Origin: Schistosoma mansoni
Lineage: Eukaryota > Platyhelminthes > Trematoda > Strigeidida > Schistosomatidae
Direction of reading: 5' to 3'
DNA: 64,000 bases
Assembly (NCBI RefSeq): GCF_000237925.1
Contig: NC_031502.1
Location: 15,674,434 to 15,738,433, forward strand
Shown here: in pieces, positions 45,013-56,849 of the stretch
Layout of the letters: the number at the start of each line of letters is the position of its first letter
Position numbering within the stretch: position 1 is the stretch's first letter
Translations under genes and position numbers: made by a program
The notes under the pieces: generated by a model
The model's input: only the letters and a program-made list of their open reading frames with translations
Told to the model about the DNA's origin: nothing
Database searches by the model: none

Positions 45013-47490
45013 CTGAGGCGTTACTAACACTATTGTGATGAAGTTATTCAACCAAACAAATATTATAAACCTCATAAATTGGAACGATTGACAAAAGTGA
45101 ATAATTTTATGTACTAAACTACACTTTTTATACTGCGTACAGCTATTACTTTTTCAGTCAAGGACGACAAAAGAAAATATACGTTAACCAGTAATGCGTG
45201 AGGCTTGGAGTGTGTTTTACAATGTCTTCAAACCCATATCATCCCTCACTCCTCAAATGAGTCAGTTAATACTGCAATTACTACTGATCCAGTAGTAAAT
45301 TTCATAAAATCTTATGAAAGTGTTTAGCTGCTGGGGTTTCCTCATTCAACGTATACGTTCTGTTTTCTTGTATTCCGTTTAGTCTCAAGGAGTGTATGTC
45401 GTCTATTGAAAAAACAAGTGTGAAGAGTGATATAATTTTTCATGATCAAAGAAGTGATACCCGATATCATCATAACTACTGTAAACCAGTAAGTTTATCT
45501 CCTCTCTCGTCTTGGTGTTAACTTTCTGTTCCAGGTCATCAGACAGCATTAAAAGAGAGTACTCTTAACATTCGACTGCAGAACTCTTAATTAATTGGTT
45601 AGTTGCTTATGGGTTCTTACGTACAGAGTAAAAATGAGTGCGTCGATCGTTTGCAGTACGAAAGAAATTCTGTTTGAATTTTTGTATGCTGATTTCAAAA
45701 CCATTGTTTCGTGTTCATTGCTGTAGAGACACTTTATCTAAATGAAGATCATTAGGGTTGTGATTATCAGAAGTTGGAGAAAACCGGATTAAGACGTACC
45801 ATCATAGCACCTTATAACGCTTTGTGTTAATAAATGGGATTGGTAAAGTTATTGTTGTTGCGCAAAATGAATTTCTAAAATAAGTAGTTCTGTAAGTCTT
45901 CGATATTTGATGCTGACTTAATTAGCTTACTGGACACACTCTAGCTTAAGTCGCTCAGTCACGCACCCTCGACAGATCACGAGTAACTAAGCCGTGCTAC
46001 TCATTTCTTAAAACCGTTAGCCAGCTTAGATTAAACGCTTCCAGAGATATCGATCGCCTTTCAAATGTATTTTCGAATCTCTTCATCTCTGACTTCTGAT
46101 TTGACTAGGTCGGAATACTTCAGTTATAAAGGTGTTACTGGTAAAGTGGTTGTCAAACTCCGAATACTTGAAACATCTTTAGTACTAAGTACTCAGTTCG
46201 GGCGTAAAGGGAAATTTCTTGGTTAGAGAATCCAACCCTAATACTTGGTAAAGCCAAGAATATACTAACATTATAAAGTTAAGATGAAAAAAAAATCGTG
46301 ACGACTAGCTAAAACCCACACACAAAATTAAGTTAAACTCTACACATCTGTAACTTTTTATAGGTCTTAAAGAAACAAAAACTAAGGATCTCTGTTTGCA
46401 GTAATGTCTGTTGTCACGTTTCTCACTAGCTACGAAATACGCTAAATTTCTCAATGAGCAATAAAAGAGCAGCTAATGAACAAACTGATGACCTATCGAA
46501 AGTAGGGAAGAGAACTGTCTTGTTCCTTATCTTCAAGGAACGATACAGAGCACGCAAGTTGTAATGGACTTATAGCGTTGCTTCCAATATATTCAGGGTG
46601 TTGTAAGGTCTGGAAAATGATCACAAAATAGGATTCAAAGACGAAAACAAACCCTTTGACGAAGAACTCCGAGAAGACATTTTGTCGAGAGGTTGTTGTA
46701 TGTGGACTTGATCTTTATTTGATTGCTTCAAAACTCAGCTGTTAGCTATTCATGACTAACATATTGTAGAGAACTGGGTAGCATATTATAAAGTGGAAAT
46801 AACTCTAATTGTGAGACTAACTTTAATGAAGCTTGTCGTACAATAATTGAGGAATTTATTCGCATTCAATCACAACGATCAATTTCACTAATTGAATAAG
46901 TTCACTAGACCGATGACTGATTAACACGAAGTTCTGATAGTTTGGTTCATTGAAATTTAATTATTGACTGAATATTTAAAGTGCATGTAACATTATGGTT
47001 TTTTGATTGGTTGTGCTTCACTGTTGCAATCAGTGATTGATGCATAAGAAAATATCGATTTACAATCATGTATTATCTGTTTTATTGAGCCACATTGGCT
47101 TTGTTCCATTCAGTGACTGGAAAGTAGTAGTTTTACTTCTTAGCCATTACAAGCATCCACACAATCCATAATCCTAGAAACAATTGGGCTATTGTGTTCG
47201 ATTATGACATTGTTTCTCAAATAAAATCTGTTTTAATCACTACCGTCTTGTATTATGTGTCACAATATATCGCACTCTGAGTTTAGAACACTCGATATCG
47301 CACTTAAATCTGTGCTCTTATGTCGACATATGTGGTGAGCAGATATTTTGTGAAGCATGTATCAAACCACACTTACAAATTGCCCAGTTATTTCAGGAGT
47401 GAAGAATGGTCAACTCCATGTAAGTTGTCACTCTGCACTCAGTAGATCAACGAAAGACCAGAAAATACTGTAACGTTAGAAGCATATGTG
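45013..47490. other. Stretch without recognised genes
   Basis: It should hold the promoter or 5' exons of the EF-hand gene, but I could identify neither. No RNA gene or intact element was seen. Confidence 0.4.
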
Positions 47491-47499
47491 AGTCTTCTT

Positions 47500-49996
47500 C
47501 TTCAAAACAAAGAAAGAGGGCATTACAATGAGCGTCATCCAATGCTATGCGCCTACCAACGACTACGATGAAGACGTTAAGGACCAATTCTACGATAGTC
47601 TGCAGTCGATCGTCAAGAAGTGCCCAACAAAGGACTTAACCATTAGGATGGGTGATTTAAATGCCAAGGTTGGGATGGATAACACCGGATATGAAGACAC
47701 TATGGGACAACATGGACTGGGAGAATGGGACGAAAATGGTGAGAGATTTGCAAATCTATGTGCCTTCAATAAACTGGTCATAGGCGGCACTATATCCCCA
47801 CACAAACTCATTCACAAAACCACCTGGACCTCACTGAATCACACTACGCAGAACCAAATCGACCATATCTGCATCAACAAAAAGTCCAGGAAGATGATAG
47901 AGGATGTGAGAACCAGGAGAGGAGCTGATATAGCCTGAGATCATCACTTGCTGGTCTCTAAGGTGAAATTAAAACTTAGAAAGCACTGGACAATGGGGCG
48001 GACAACATCACAAAAGTTTTTCTTCGGGATACTGACAAACTCAACAAATTCAAGTTAGCCCTCAGCAACAGGTTCAAAGCCTTTCATGGTCTACTCAATG
48101 GAGAAGGAACTACTAAGGAGAGCAACTGGAAAGGGATAAAAGAGGTAATCACTTCAACATATCAAGAGGTTCTGGGCCACAAGAAGCACCATCACAAGGA
48201 ATGGATCACTGTTGGTACACTGGATAAAATTGAAGCAAGGAGGAACAAGAAGGTAGCAATCAATATCAGCCGAACAAGAGCAGAAAAAGCCAAGGCACAA
48301 GCCGAATACACAGAGGCAAACAAGCAAGTGAAGAGGAGCATCAGGACCGACAAACGTAAATATGTGGAAGATTTAGCGATGACAGCGGAAAAGGCTGCAA
48401 GAGAGGGAAACATGAGACAACTGTACGATACAGCAAAGAAACTTGCTGGAAATTACCGTAAGCCAGAATGACCAGTGAGAAGCAAGGAAGGCAAAGTAAT
48501 CACCGACATTGAAGAACAACGAAACAGGTGGGTAGAACACTTCAAAAAACTCTTGAATCGACCAGCTCCACTGAACCCACCCAACATCGAAGTAGCACCC
48601 ACAGACCTCCCAATCGATGTTGGCCCAACAAAAGTTGAAGAGATCAGCATAGCCATCAGACAAATCAAGAGCAACGGGACCAGAAAACATTACAGCAGAG
48701 GCGCTGAAAGCAGATAAGGCAGCAACTGCAAAGATACTTCACATTCTCATCAGTAAGACTCGGGGTGAAGAACAAGTACCAACATACTGGAAAGAAGGAC
48801 TTCTCATCAAAATACCAAAGAAAGGAGATCTCAGCAAGTGTGACAACTACAGGGGCATCACTCTTCTGTCAATACCAGGGGAATTCTACAACGGAGTGTT
48901 GTTAAACAGAATGAGAGACTCCGTAGACGCCCAACTTCGAGGCGAACAGGCTGCATTCCGTAAGGATCGATCATGTACAGACCTAATTACAACTATACGG
49001 ATCATTGTGGAACAATCAATTGAGTGGAATTCATTACCCTACATCAACTTCATTGACTGCCAGAAAGTATTTGATATCGTGGACAGGACAACACTATGGA
49101 GGCTTCTTCGACGCCACGGCCTTCCTGAGAGGACAGTCAATCATACGGAATTTTTACGATGAATTAAACTGAAAAATCGTGCATGGAGGACAACTCAATG
49201 TCTCGTTCGAGGTAGAGACCTGTGTCAGGCAAGGTTGCTTACTCTCACCCTTTCTCTTCTTCCTGGTGATTGAGTAGATCATGAAGACGTCAACATCTGG
49301 AGGAAAGCACGAGATACAGTGGACAGCTAGGATGCAGCTAGACGATTTAGACTACACAGATTATCTGGCTTTTCTGTCGCACACGCAACAATAAATGCAG
49401 AAGAAGACGACTAGTGTAGCACCAGCCCTAGCAGTAGTAGGTCTCAATATAGACAAAGGGAATAGCAAGATTCTCCGATACAATACAGCATTCACCAATC
49501 GAATTACACTTGAAGGAGAGGCTTTGGAGGATTTGAAAACCTTTACATATCTGGGCAGCATTAGTGATGAACATGGTGGACCTGAGGCAGATGTGAGGGC
49601 GCCGATAGGTAAGGCGAGAACAGCATATTTACAACTGAAGAAGATCATGAACTCAAAATAATTGTCAACCAACACCAAGATCAGAATTCTCAATATAAAT
49701 ATCAAGACAGTTCTACTGTATGGAGTGGAAGCCTGGAGAACTACGAAAGCCATCATCTAGAAGATACAAGTGTTTATTAACAGTTGTCTACACAAAATAC
49801 TTCGGGTCCGTTGGCCAGACACTATCAGCAACAACCTACTGTGGGAGACAAGAAACCAGATTCCAGTGGAGGAAGAAATCAGGAAGAAGCTCTCGAAGTG
49901 GATAGGATGCACATTGAGGAAAGCAGCCAACTGCGTGTCAAGGCAAGCCCTCACATGGAGTCTTGAAGGTCAAAGGAAAAGAGGAGGACCAAACAT
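47500..49996 (+). mobile_element. Decayed RTE-clade retrotransposon, second subfamily
   Basis: Endonuclease: MSVIQCYAPTND and LTIRMGDLNAKVGMDNTGYE, then NQIDHICINKKSRKM (47528-47938). After stops comes the Lys-rich linker (48190-48470), then RT pieces: IPKKGDLSKCDNYRGITLLS (about 48818), LLNRMRDSVDAQLRGEQAAF (48896), INFIDCQKVFDIVDRTTLW and CVRQGCLLSPF. The YADD box region is mutated (about 49340-49375). C-terminal AFTNRITLEGEALEDLKTFT and a Trp-rich region follow. It ends abruptly in the basic KRGGPN stretch at about 49996, without a tail. At least six frame breaks make it dead. Confidence 0.85.
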
Positions 49997-50850
49997 ACAA
50001 AGTTGTTCATCGTTTCACTTCGTCAAACTCAATGATCAGAATATTGGAGGGATACGATTCTCGTCTCGATCTCCGAAGACTGATAAGCGACAACTCGTGT
50101 CTACTTGCTGACTTATTAATCTAGCAAGCAAAACAATTAAACTGCGAGAAAAACATAGTCAGAAACAAGTAGCCTAGCCAGTTAGAATCACATGGTCTGT
50201 TAACTGCAAACTGACATGATTTTTAGAACGAACGTTACTACTTGGTTAACTCAGTATCTACGACAGGCGACTGATGGGAAGCTAAAATTAGCATTCTCTT
50301 GTCCCAAGGGCACTGAGGTATCGATACAATTAACCTTGTCTGATCGTGCTTACGACCAATTTTTCAGAACCGTCATCCCCATATCGCAGCTCTGATTGTG
50401 GTTAGTATCTTATATGAGGGTACAGCTCGTAGTCGTATATTGGTGTGTCATAATAATAAGCATAATTGCACATGATCCATATTCTGACTGCTGCTACATA
50501 AACAGTTATAATTGACAATGTTGTCAATAATTGTACTAGTGAATAAACCTACAGTAATCGTTGAAAAACCGGATCTCTGTTTCGTTCTTCATCAGTTGTG
50601 ATTTGGCGTTTGCTAACAAATAATTGTATTATATTTCGTTCCCAGTAAGAAAGAGGATACTCTACCCACAACAGCTTGTGTTCACGTTATTTACAGATTT
50701 CAGCGAAGCACTTCAAAAGACATTTCATTTTGGACTTATGCATAACTTTCTTGACTTCTCAATAATAAATAGGAAAATATGCATTCTCCACAGATGGAAA
50801 CGCGGATTACTTCTCTCTCTTAAAGATGGCTTTGGTACTAACATATATAA
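49997..50850. other. Intergenic, nothing recognised
   Basis: Target region of the LTR element insertion. No supported gene. Confidence 0.4.
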
Positions 50851-50867
50851 TCCTTTTCCCTCTCTAC

Positions 50868-51316
50868 TGTAGTGCCGCGATTCGTTAATCGTTCGTTTCG
50901 ATAACCGATATAATTCTAATCTTAACGGCGCGTAAAATCAGAAGACAAAGGATAGCAGCAACTACAGTTTATTGTCGAATAACTCAGGTTCGAAAGCTAA
51001 CAACACCTGAGCGAATATGAACGAGCGAGTGAGCGGCAAGCGAGAGAGCGAGGCGAAAGATGATGCGTATTGGAGATGGCTGGGAAGCCAACTCGATTTA
51101 AGCAAGCGTTAATCAACATTTATAGTCAGACAAAAATGAGTGACAGACATATGATGAATAAGATACGAAATGTACACATATATGCTCATATAAAAGTATA
51201 GCCAAGGTTAATAAGCGAATAATGAACAAGATCGAAATATGACTCATGACAGGCGAATTGGCTTGGCCAGTAGCTAGGATAAAGTATATGGGCTTAACAA
51301 ATAAACTGATACTACA
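50868..51316 (+). repeat. 5' LTR
   Basis: Carries the complete TGTAGT...ACTACA termini. The middle holds a CG-rich stretch GAACGAGCGAGTGAGCGGC unusual for this AT-rich region. Confidence 0.75.
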
Positions 51317-52840
51317 TAGCCCCCTTGTAGAAAATAGCACATTTATAAAAAAAATGTCTGTTTTCGAAAAATAACACTCAAGTGGTATATGAATAGTGTT
51401 AACACGTAGGGAAAAAATTATACAATACCCGATAATTGCAGTGGTATGTGAGGGGTGAGCGTATTAAACGAGTGCATACTTATGTAAAAATGTACATGAA
51501 TATTGTCAAGGTGCGGACAAAAATTGAAGTGCTAGCACATGATTACGAGTACATTAGTAAGCGTACGAAAAAAAAATTTAACATGCATATATGTCGTGAC
51601 TGTCTGAATGATAAAATAATATGTTCATATGAGCGATTCGAAATATCGCGAAAATAGTGTATAACAGTAATTGGTCTGTGGTGCCGACTGAATATGAGGA
51701 TGCAGATCAGTGAACTATGACGTTCTGATGAGCCGCAGTAGAGTATATAGCGTCGATTGGCGATGAGTGTATTCGAATTTACATAACTGAAGTTTATGTG
51801 AGATAAGAAATAATCCAGCCGTAGGATGATGACTGCATCAATGAGTGATATTCGTTGCTGTACTGCTATTGATAATGATAATAAAATGCGAAGTCAGTGT
51901 ACGTTGTCGTTTGCGTTGAGTTATCGCTAAATATGTATTAGTAGAATGACCAGAGGAACAGGATAGTGACTGATGAAACGAGATATGCGGAGTCGTATTC
52001 CTTTTTGGTCATGAAGCCTAGCGTGGTTTGTGTAGTTAGAGGGATATGTGCTCAACCTCGTTTGTTACGAAACCGTTTTAAGGCGTAATAAAAATACCAA
52101 TACATATGATTATCGATGACAGTGAGTGAGACTGACTTGAATGAGACGAACAAGAGTGTATCTTTGAGAGACTAGCTCTAAACTCTATGTTCTGGCGTAC
52201 AGTGCAATGGGAATAGAATATTAATTGCAGTAATCGAATAGTATTTATGGGTAACGGATGATGCAGCATTCAGTTATACATGTGAGTGAATAGATAATAT
52301 GAACATAATCATTAATAATCGGCTGGTAATGCGGCGTCGAATACTTGATTTGTGTATAGACATTAAAGTAGGGATTATCGTGAAATAAAAGTTGCGGAAG
52401 TTCGGTTCAGGTTGTCGCTGAGAATGTAGGGGACGACGGTTGCTGCGTACCAATGAAATGAATGAACATTAGTTGCATCGAGAACATAAGTTCCTACTAT
52501 CGGGAGTGCGACTCCAAACTTATGTCTATGATAGAGTGTAATATTAGGCCGAAAATGACATGAAAAAAATTGGAACGAACTCACTTGAATCAGGAAAATT
52601 GTACGTCATTGGATAATAAAAATAATCCGGTGAGTTTCGAATATCATAACGTGTAATGTCCATATCATTATAATTTGTTCGATTAGTGATATGACTACGT
52701 ATATGTCATAGTTTAATGTTAATACGAACAAAAATAATAACTCCACGTTAGATGATGATATGACATTATTGTAATAATGAGCATATGATGATTATTCGGA
52801 TCATAACGAAATATGTCGTTGGCGGTTCCATTTTTGATTT
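51317..52840 (+). other. Internal region of the LTR element, no coding
   Basis: No retroviral-type domain in any frame. Short frames such as 51436-51657 look like chance. A primer binding site after the LTR (TAGCCCCCTTGTAG) could not be matched to a tRNA. Confidence 0.5.
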
Positions 52841-52869
52841 GTGTTCGCTCGTTGCGGTCGCCAATTATG

Positions 52870-53077
52870 TAGTGAGTTCGTACACAGAGGTTGTCGATTC
52901 TGGTCCGTGTTCGTTCGTCGAGGCATCCAATTCTGTTGCGTCGTGCTCGTTCGGCGAGGTATCCAATTCTGTAGCGTCGTGCTCGTACGGCGAGGTATCC
53001 AATTCTGTAGCGTCGTGCTCGTACGGCGAGGCAACCAATTATATTGCGTCGTGCTCGTTCGGCGAGGCCTCCAATTC
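52870..53077 (+). repeat. 36-bp tandem repeat, about 5-6 units
   Basis: The unit is GCGTCGTGCTCGTACGGCGA plus GGTATCCAATTCTGTA, with single-base variants. Since 36 is divisible by 3, frames stay open; one reads SNSVASCSYGEV repeatedly. The array ends in ATTCTGTAG, which overlaps the first bases of the 3' LTR. Confidence 0.85.
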
Positions 53078-53515
53078 TGTAGTGCCGCGATTCGTTAATC
53101 GTTCGTTTCGATAACCGATATAATTCTAATCTTAACGGCGCGTAAAATCAGAAGACAAAGGATAGCAGCAACTACAGTTTATTGTCGAATAACTCAGGTT
53201 CGAAAGCTAACAACACCTGAGCGAATATGAACGAGCGAGTGAGCGGCAAGCGAGAGAGCGAGGCGAAAGATGATGCGTATTGGAGATGGCTGGGAAGCCA
53301 ACTCGATTTAAGCAAGCGTTAATCAACATTTATAGTCAGACAAAAATGAGTGACAGACATATGATGAATAAGATACGAAATGTACACATATATGCTCATA
53401 TAAAAGTATAGCCAAGGTTAATAAGCGAATAATAACAAGATCGAAATATGACTCATGACAGGCGAATTGGCTTGGCCAGTAGCTAGGATAAAGTATATGG
53501 GCTTAACAAATAAAC
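53078..53515 (+). repeat. 3' LTR, missing last 10 bases
   Basis: Same as the 5' LTR from TGTAGTGCC to AAATAAAC, then directly the 17-bp flank duplication. Confidence 0.75.
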
Positions 53516-53532
53516 TCCTTTTCCCTCTCTAC

Positions 53533-55640
53533 GATCAAGCACTTCTGATGTCACCCCAGAAAGGTTTAAAAATAATGATCAAATAACGTTAGGGTGGATC
53601 CCTTTTCTTCTTGTCACCTGAAAGAACTACAAATGATTACATCGTAGTCTATTAATTACTTATGATAATTTTCCATCTATCACGCTCTCTTGTTTCTTAC
53701 TTTCATAACAAAGCAACTACAAATACACTCAAAAAAGGTCAATCGGCTCAGACAAATTAAAGACTTTCCCATTAGATTGTCGATTGATAAAACTCTCCAT
53801 TTAAAAATGTAGTTAAGGCTTCGTCCTTCAGTTTACTCTAAGTGAAGTTAAATCGGCGAAAAGGCCCCGAGACTATGACTGAAACGTCATATTCACCCTC
53901 CTATCCTTCACAATCAGAAATAGAGCTATCAGCTGTAGTGTATTATTCGATCAGAGGGATAACGCCAAATTAAATAAATTTTTGCATTTTCATACTGATG
54001 TTAATATTACTAATTTTACTGGACGTATCCTTAACTGAATGTATATGGTCAAGAATTCAGACAAGGCCATGTCCTGACATCTCGTGCCTCACATCTTGTA
54101 CGACAACTAGTCGCCTTACACCGGGTAGACACCCAACACATCGACCATTACCAAAATATATCTTTCAGTCCTTCTAAACTAATTTTGTTCCTAAAATGTA
54201 GAGAAAGATGAAAGTAAATCCAATGCCAAAAAATTAACTGGTGATAACACTCCAAAACTTTGATCCATAGGAATAACTTCGCTTTTCCTACAAACAATGG
54301 ATAAACTATTACTACACCCACATTAGCCTATGGTCAAAAGCATATTAAAACGCATACGTTTGCTTACAAATGCAAAAGAAATACCTTGTATACTTTCCTG
54401 TTCTACATCGAAGTATAGCTTTCAGTGTGAAAAAGGGTAAGAATTGTGCTCGATACTCATTTCTGGACTACAACATTGTTTTTTGCCTTATTTGGAGACA
54501 ACTACTATTTAACAGGTCTTTCAGTATTCACTCCGACAGGTGAATAACAAACCGGCTGTTCTTACTGCTCTGAATGTAAACAGTACACTGTCCTTGAAGC
54601 TAGGTGCCCGACATCTTCACAAACTCGGCATACACTAGAAAGGGCTATTCTTTCTCCTCTTCCTTCTCTATTTTCCCTTGCACGGCCTGCCACCTTCGAC
54701 GGGGAACACTTGATAAGGATATGGACGAACTTACCGCATTTCTGACTGTCTAAGAACTACTGAAACTATTTAACTTTATGTTGGTCATCCAACGATGACC
54801 ATTTTCAATAGTCTCGCACTTAATCCCTCTACATATTGATATGTTTATTTTCGCTTGAGGCATAAGGGTCACCCAGACACTTGTTTGAAGTCCCGTAACG
54901 TCTATACTACTGGAGATTCTATAATAGAAAGGAGGTCAAAAGGCAGATACTCAAATGTGAGCTTTGCTTTCTATTCATTTCTGTCTTCCTATGTTTTCTT
55001 GATACGGAAGACCCGACCGTAGCTCCTACCTTGACACAGTGGTTGAGCTTGCCTATCTCGATGATGCGGTCGAGCTATGTTTAATAAAACACGCATCCCT
55101 TTAGGATCTAACATGTCAGCTAGGTCGGTTGAAGAACAGTAAGGCCAAAAATAGGAGCTGAAGACCCGAAGACAGAGTCGTACTATCGGTCGTAGAGGGG
55201 TCTGACGAGAGTAAGGTATTCCCCCTTGACAACCAGCATCTGCAGGGACTCAATCTTCCTACGACGGAATAAAGAGACTAGGAAACATAAATCCCGAAAA
55301 TATCACACCTCATATTATCCCATGGATTCCGTCTCTGGTGTCAAAGCCTTTTGAAGTGCGGAACCAACACACAGAAAACTTTTCATTAAAACGTCCTGCG
55401 TGGACGACCTCAAGCAGCTTGCCATTGAACCCCGAGCTCAAGCTATCAGGTAGACAAGACCACCATTAAGTCAGCCTCCATTTCAGGTCCTTTAGGAAGA
55501 AAAGTCCTTACATCGTGAACAACCGTGCAGTGAAAATCATCCTCATACCTCCATCAGCATCCAAAGCCATCTTGTCAGCAATCAAATCTCTCCTCCATCT
55601 AATAACAATCCTTCTATCCTCACAACTAACTATTCCCGTA
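53533..55640 (+). other. Probable decayed 5' part of a non-LTR element
   Basis: Fragments such as LEDRVV-like text and EGSDESKVFPLDNQHLQ (about 55180-55250) suggest an eroded ORF1/5' region of the element that follows. No continuous frame remains. Confidence 0.35.
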
Positions 55641-55649
55641 TATCTTTAT

Positions 55650-56840
55650 CGCCAAGCCACACCAATGCTAACTGTTTGAGTTTATGAAATGCTATTCCTG
55701 GCCTCTTGAAACCGCACTCAATATAATAAGTCAAAGATTCTAACCTTGTGTCATTTATGAAGACAGGCTTCTTTATCAAGTACTCTGGGATCTTGCGCCA
55801 TCCATGAATTCCGCATCCCTAAAACGCTCATGCCGGTTCCAAGTATGGTCATTCATTTGACCGAACTATGCTAATAAAAGGGAGTGGCGTGATTGACGCC
55901 TCGAGTATCTGGAGATCTCACTACTTCTTCCAGCCGCCTCGTTGTAGGTATAACGGTAGTTTTTAAAGTAGAACGGGATTCCCCAGGCTGAGTTTCAACA
56001 GACAGTCGTTTGACTTGACAGAATGGTTAGGACTGGAAAAGATAGGGACACACGCCAATGCCGTTTCTGTCTCTGCCTACGTTCCCATTGACTGCAACTC
56101 GACTGGAGTGAAAGGTGGATTTTGTAGTAAGCGGTCCGACTTCCCCCCTAAAAGCTAGACGCTCAGATGTAGTAATAGTGGCAGATGATTTTGATTCCCT
56201 TATTGGCAAATTAAACCAAGCAGAATGGCAAATATGCAGATCCTAACGTTATCGTGGCCGAGAAAAAAAACGCCTGCTGCAACTGTGTTCAGACAAATGT
56301 TTGTTTCTAGTAAGCACCAAATCTGGACTTAAAAAGAAACACCATGTGACGTGGAGACTCTTACAATTGACCCAGCAATGGACTCAAATAGGTCGTGCTA
56401 CAGTTAGCCTTTGTTGAAGAGGCTCAATAGAAGACCGTTGCTTATTCTGAAGCGAATGTTTAGACCTATAGGCCCATAGGGAATCTAACGCGAGAGAGGT
56501 TAACAGGACCTGATGGATTAAGTTCTACAATCTCAAGAGATGGTCTAATTCAAGCAATTGGATTGACTGAGATTCCAGGTAGAATCTAGGAGCTTAATGT
56601 TATCCTATTTGACTGGTCTCGATTGACGATCATCCCAATTTATAAGACAGAAAAAACTCCTCTCGTGATAATCAGAGGGATCAGTTTAACTAACACAATG
56701 CCTAAGATATTGGGACAAATAATATTTTAAACAGCGAACCTCAGAAAAACAGACTGGTTTTAGACCTGGATGTGAATGTATAAACCAAATATTGATTAAT
56801 CTGGGTTTCACAAGAGAACTCCATTTTGTACTAAACATGT
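55650..56840 (+). mobile_element. Decayed EN/RT non-LTR retrotransposon
   Basis: In broken + frames: VKDSNLVSFMKTGFF (endonuclease start, about 55725), DVVIVADDFDSLIGKLNQAE (about 56165), then HHVTWRLLQLTQQWTQIGRA (the TWxxxxxxxWTQID-type motif, about 56340). The RT follows: TGPDGLSS, IIPIYKTEKTPL, IIRGISLTNTMPKILG (about 56670) and DWF-like remnants of AGFRPGxxCxxQI. All frames carry stops. Confidence 0.7.
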
Positions 56841-56849
56841 ATTATATGA

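Larger units (their letters stand above)
50851..53532 (+). mobile_element. Non-autonomous LTR retroelement
   Basis: Two direct repeats of about 440 bp (50868-51316 and 53078-53515) bracket 1,761 bp with no RT, integrase or protease frame. The LTR begins TGTAGTGCC and, in the 5' copy, ends ACTACA, a TG...CA inverted terminus. The 17-bp word TCCTTTTCCCTCTCTAC lies directly before the 5' LTR (50851-50867) and after the 3' LTR (53516-53532). The 3' LTR lacks the last 10 bases TGATACTACA. The two LTRs are nearly the same (one small ATGA/AT indel seen near 51222/53431), so the insertion is young. The strand is inferred from the LTR termini. Confidence 0.75.

Noticed and set aside
45013-45075. Signal-peptide-like start of the EF-hand gene (MRFIIFVWLNNF)
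   Set aside because: Not excluded, but an acceptor CGCCTCAG at 45013 and the likely intracellular nature of the repeats favour an upstream exon.
51715-51760. CTGATGAG inside the LTR element, suggesting a retrozyme
   Set aside because: No GAAAC partner or stem II nearby, and it is outside the LTRs.
52785-53114. 109-residue frame over the 36-bp repeats as a gene
   Set aside because: Open because the unit is a multiple of three; no start context or other support.
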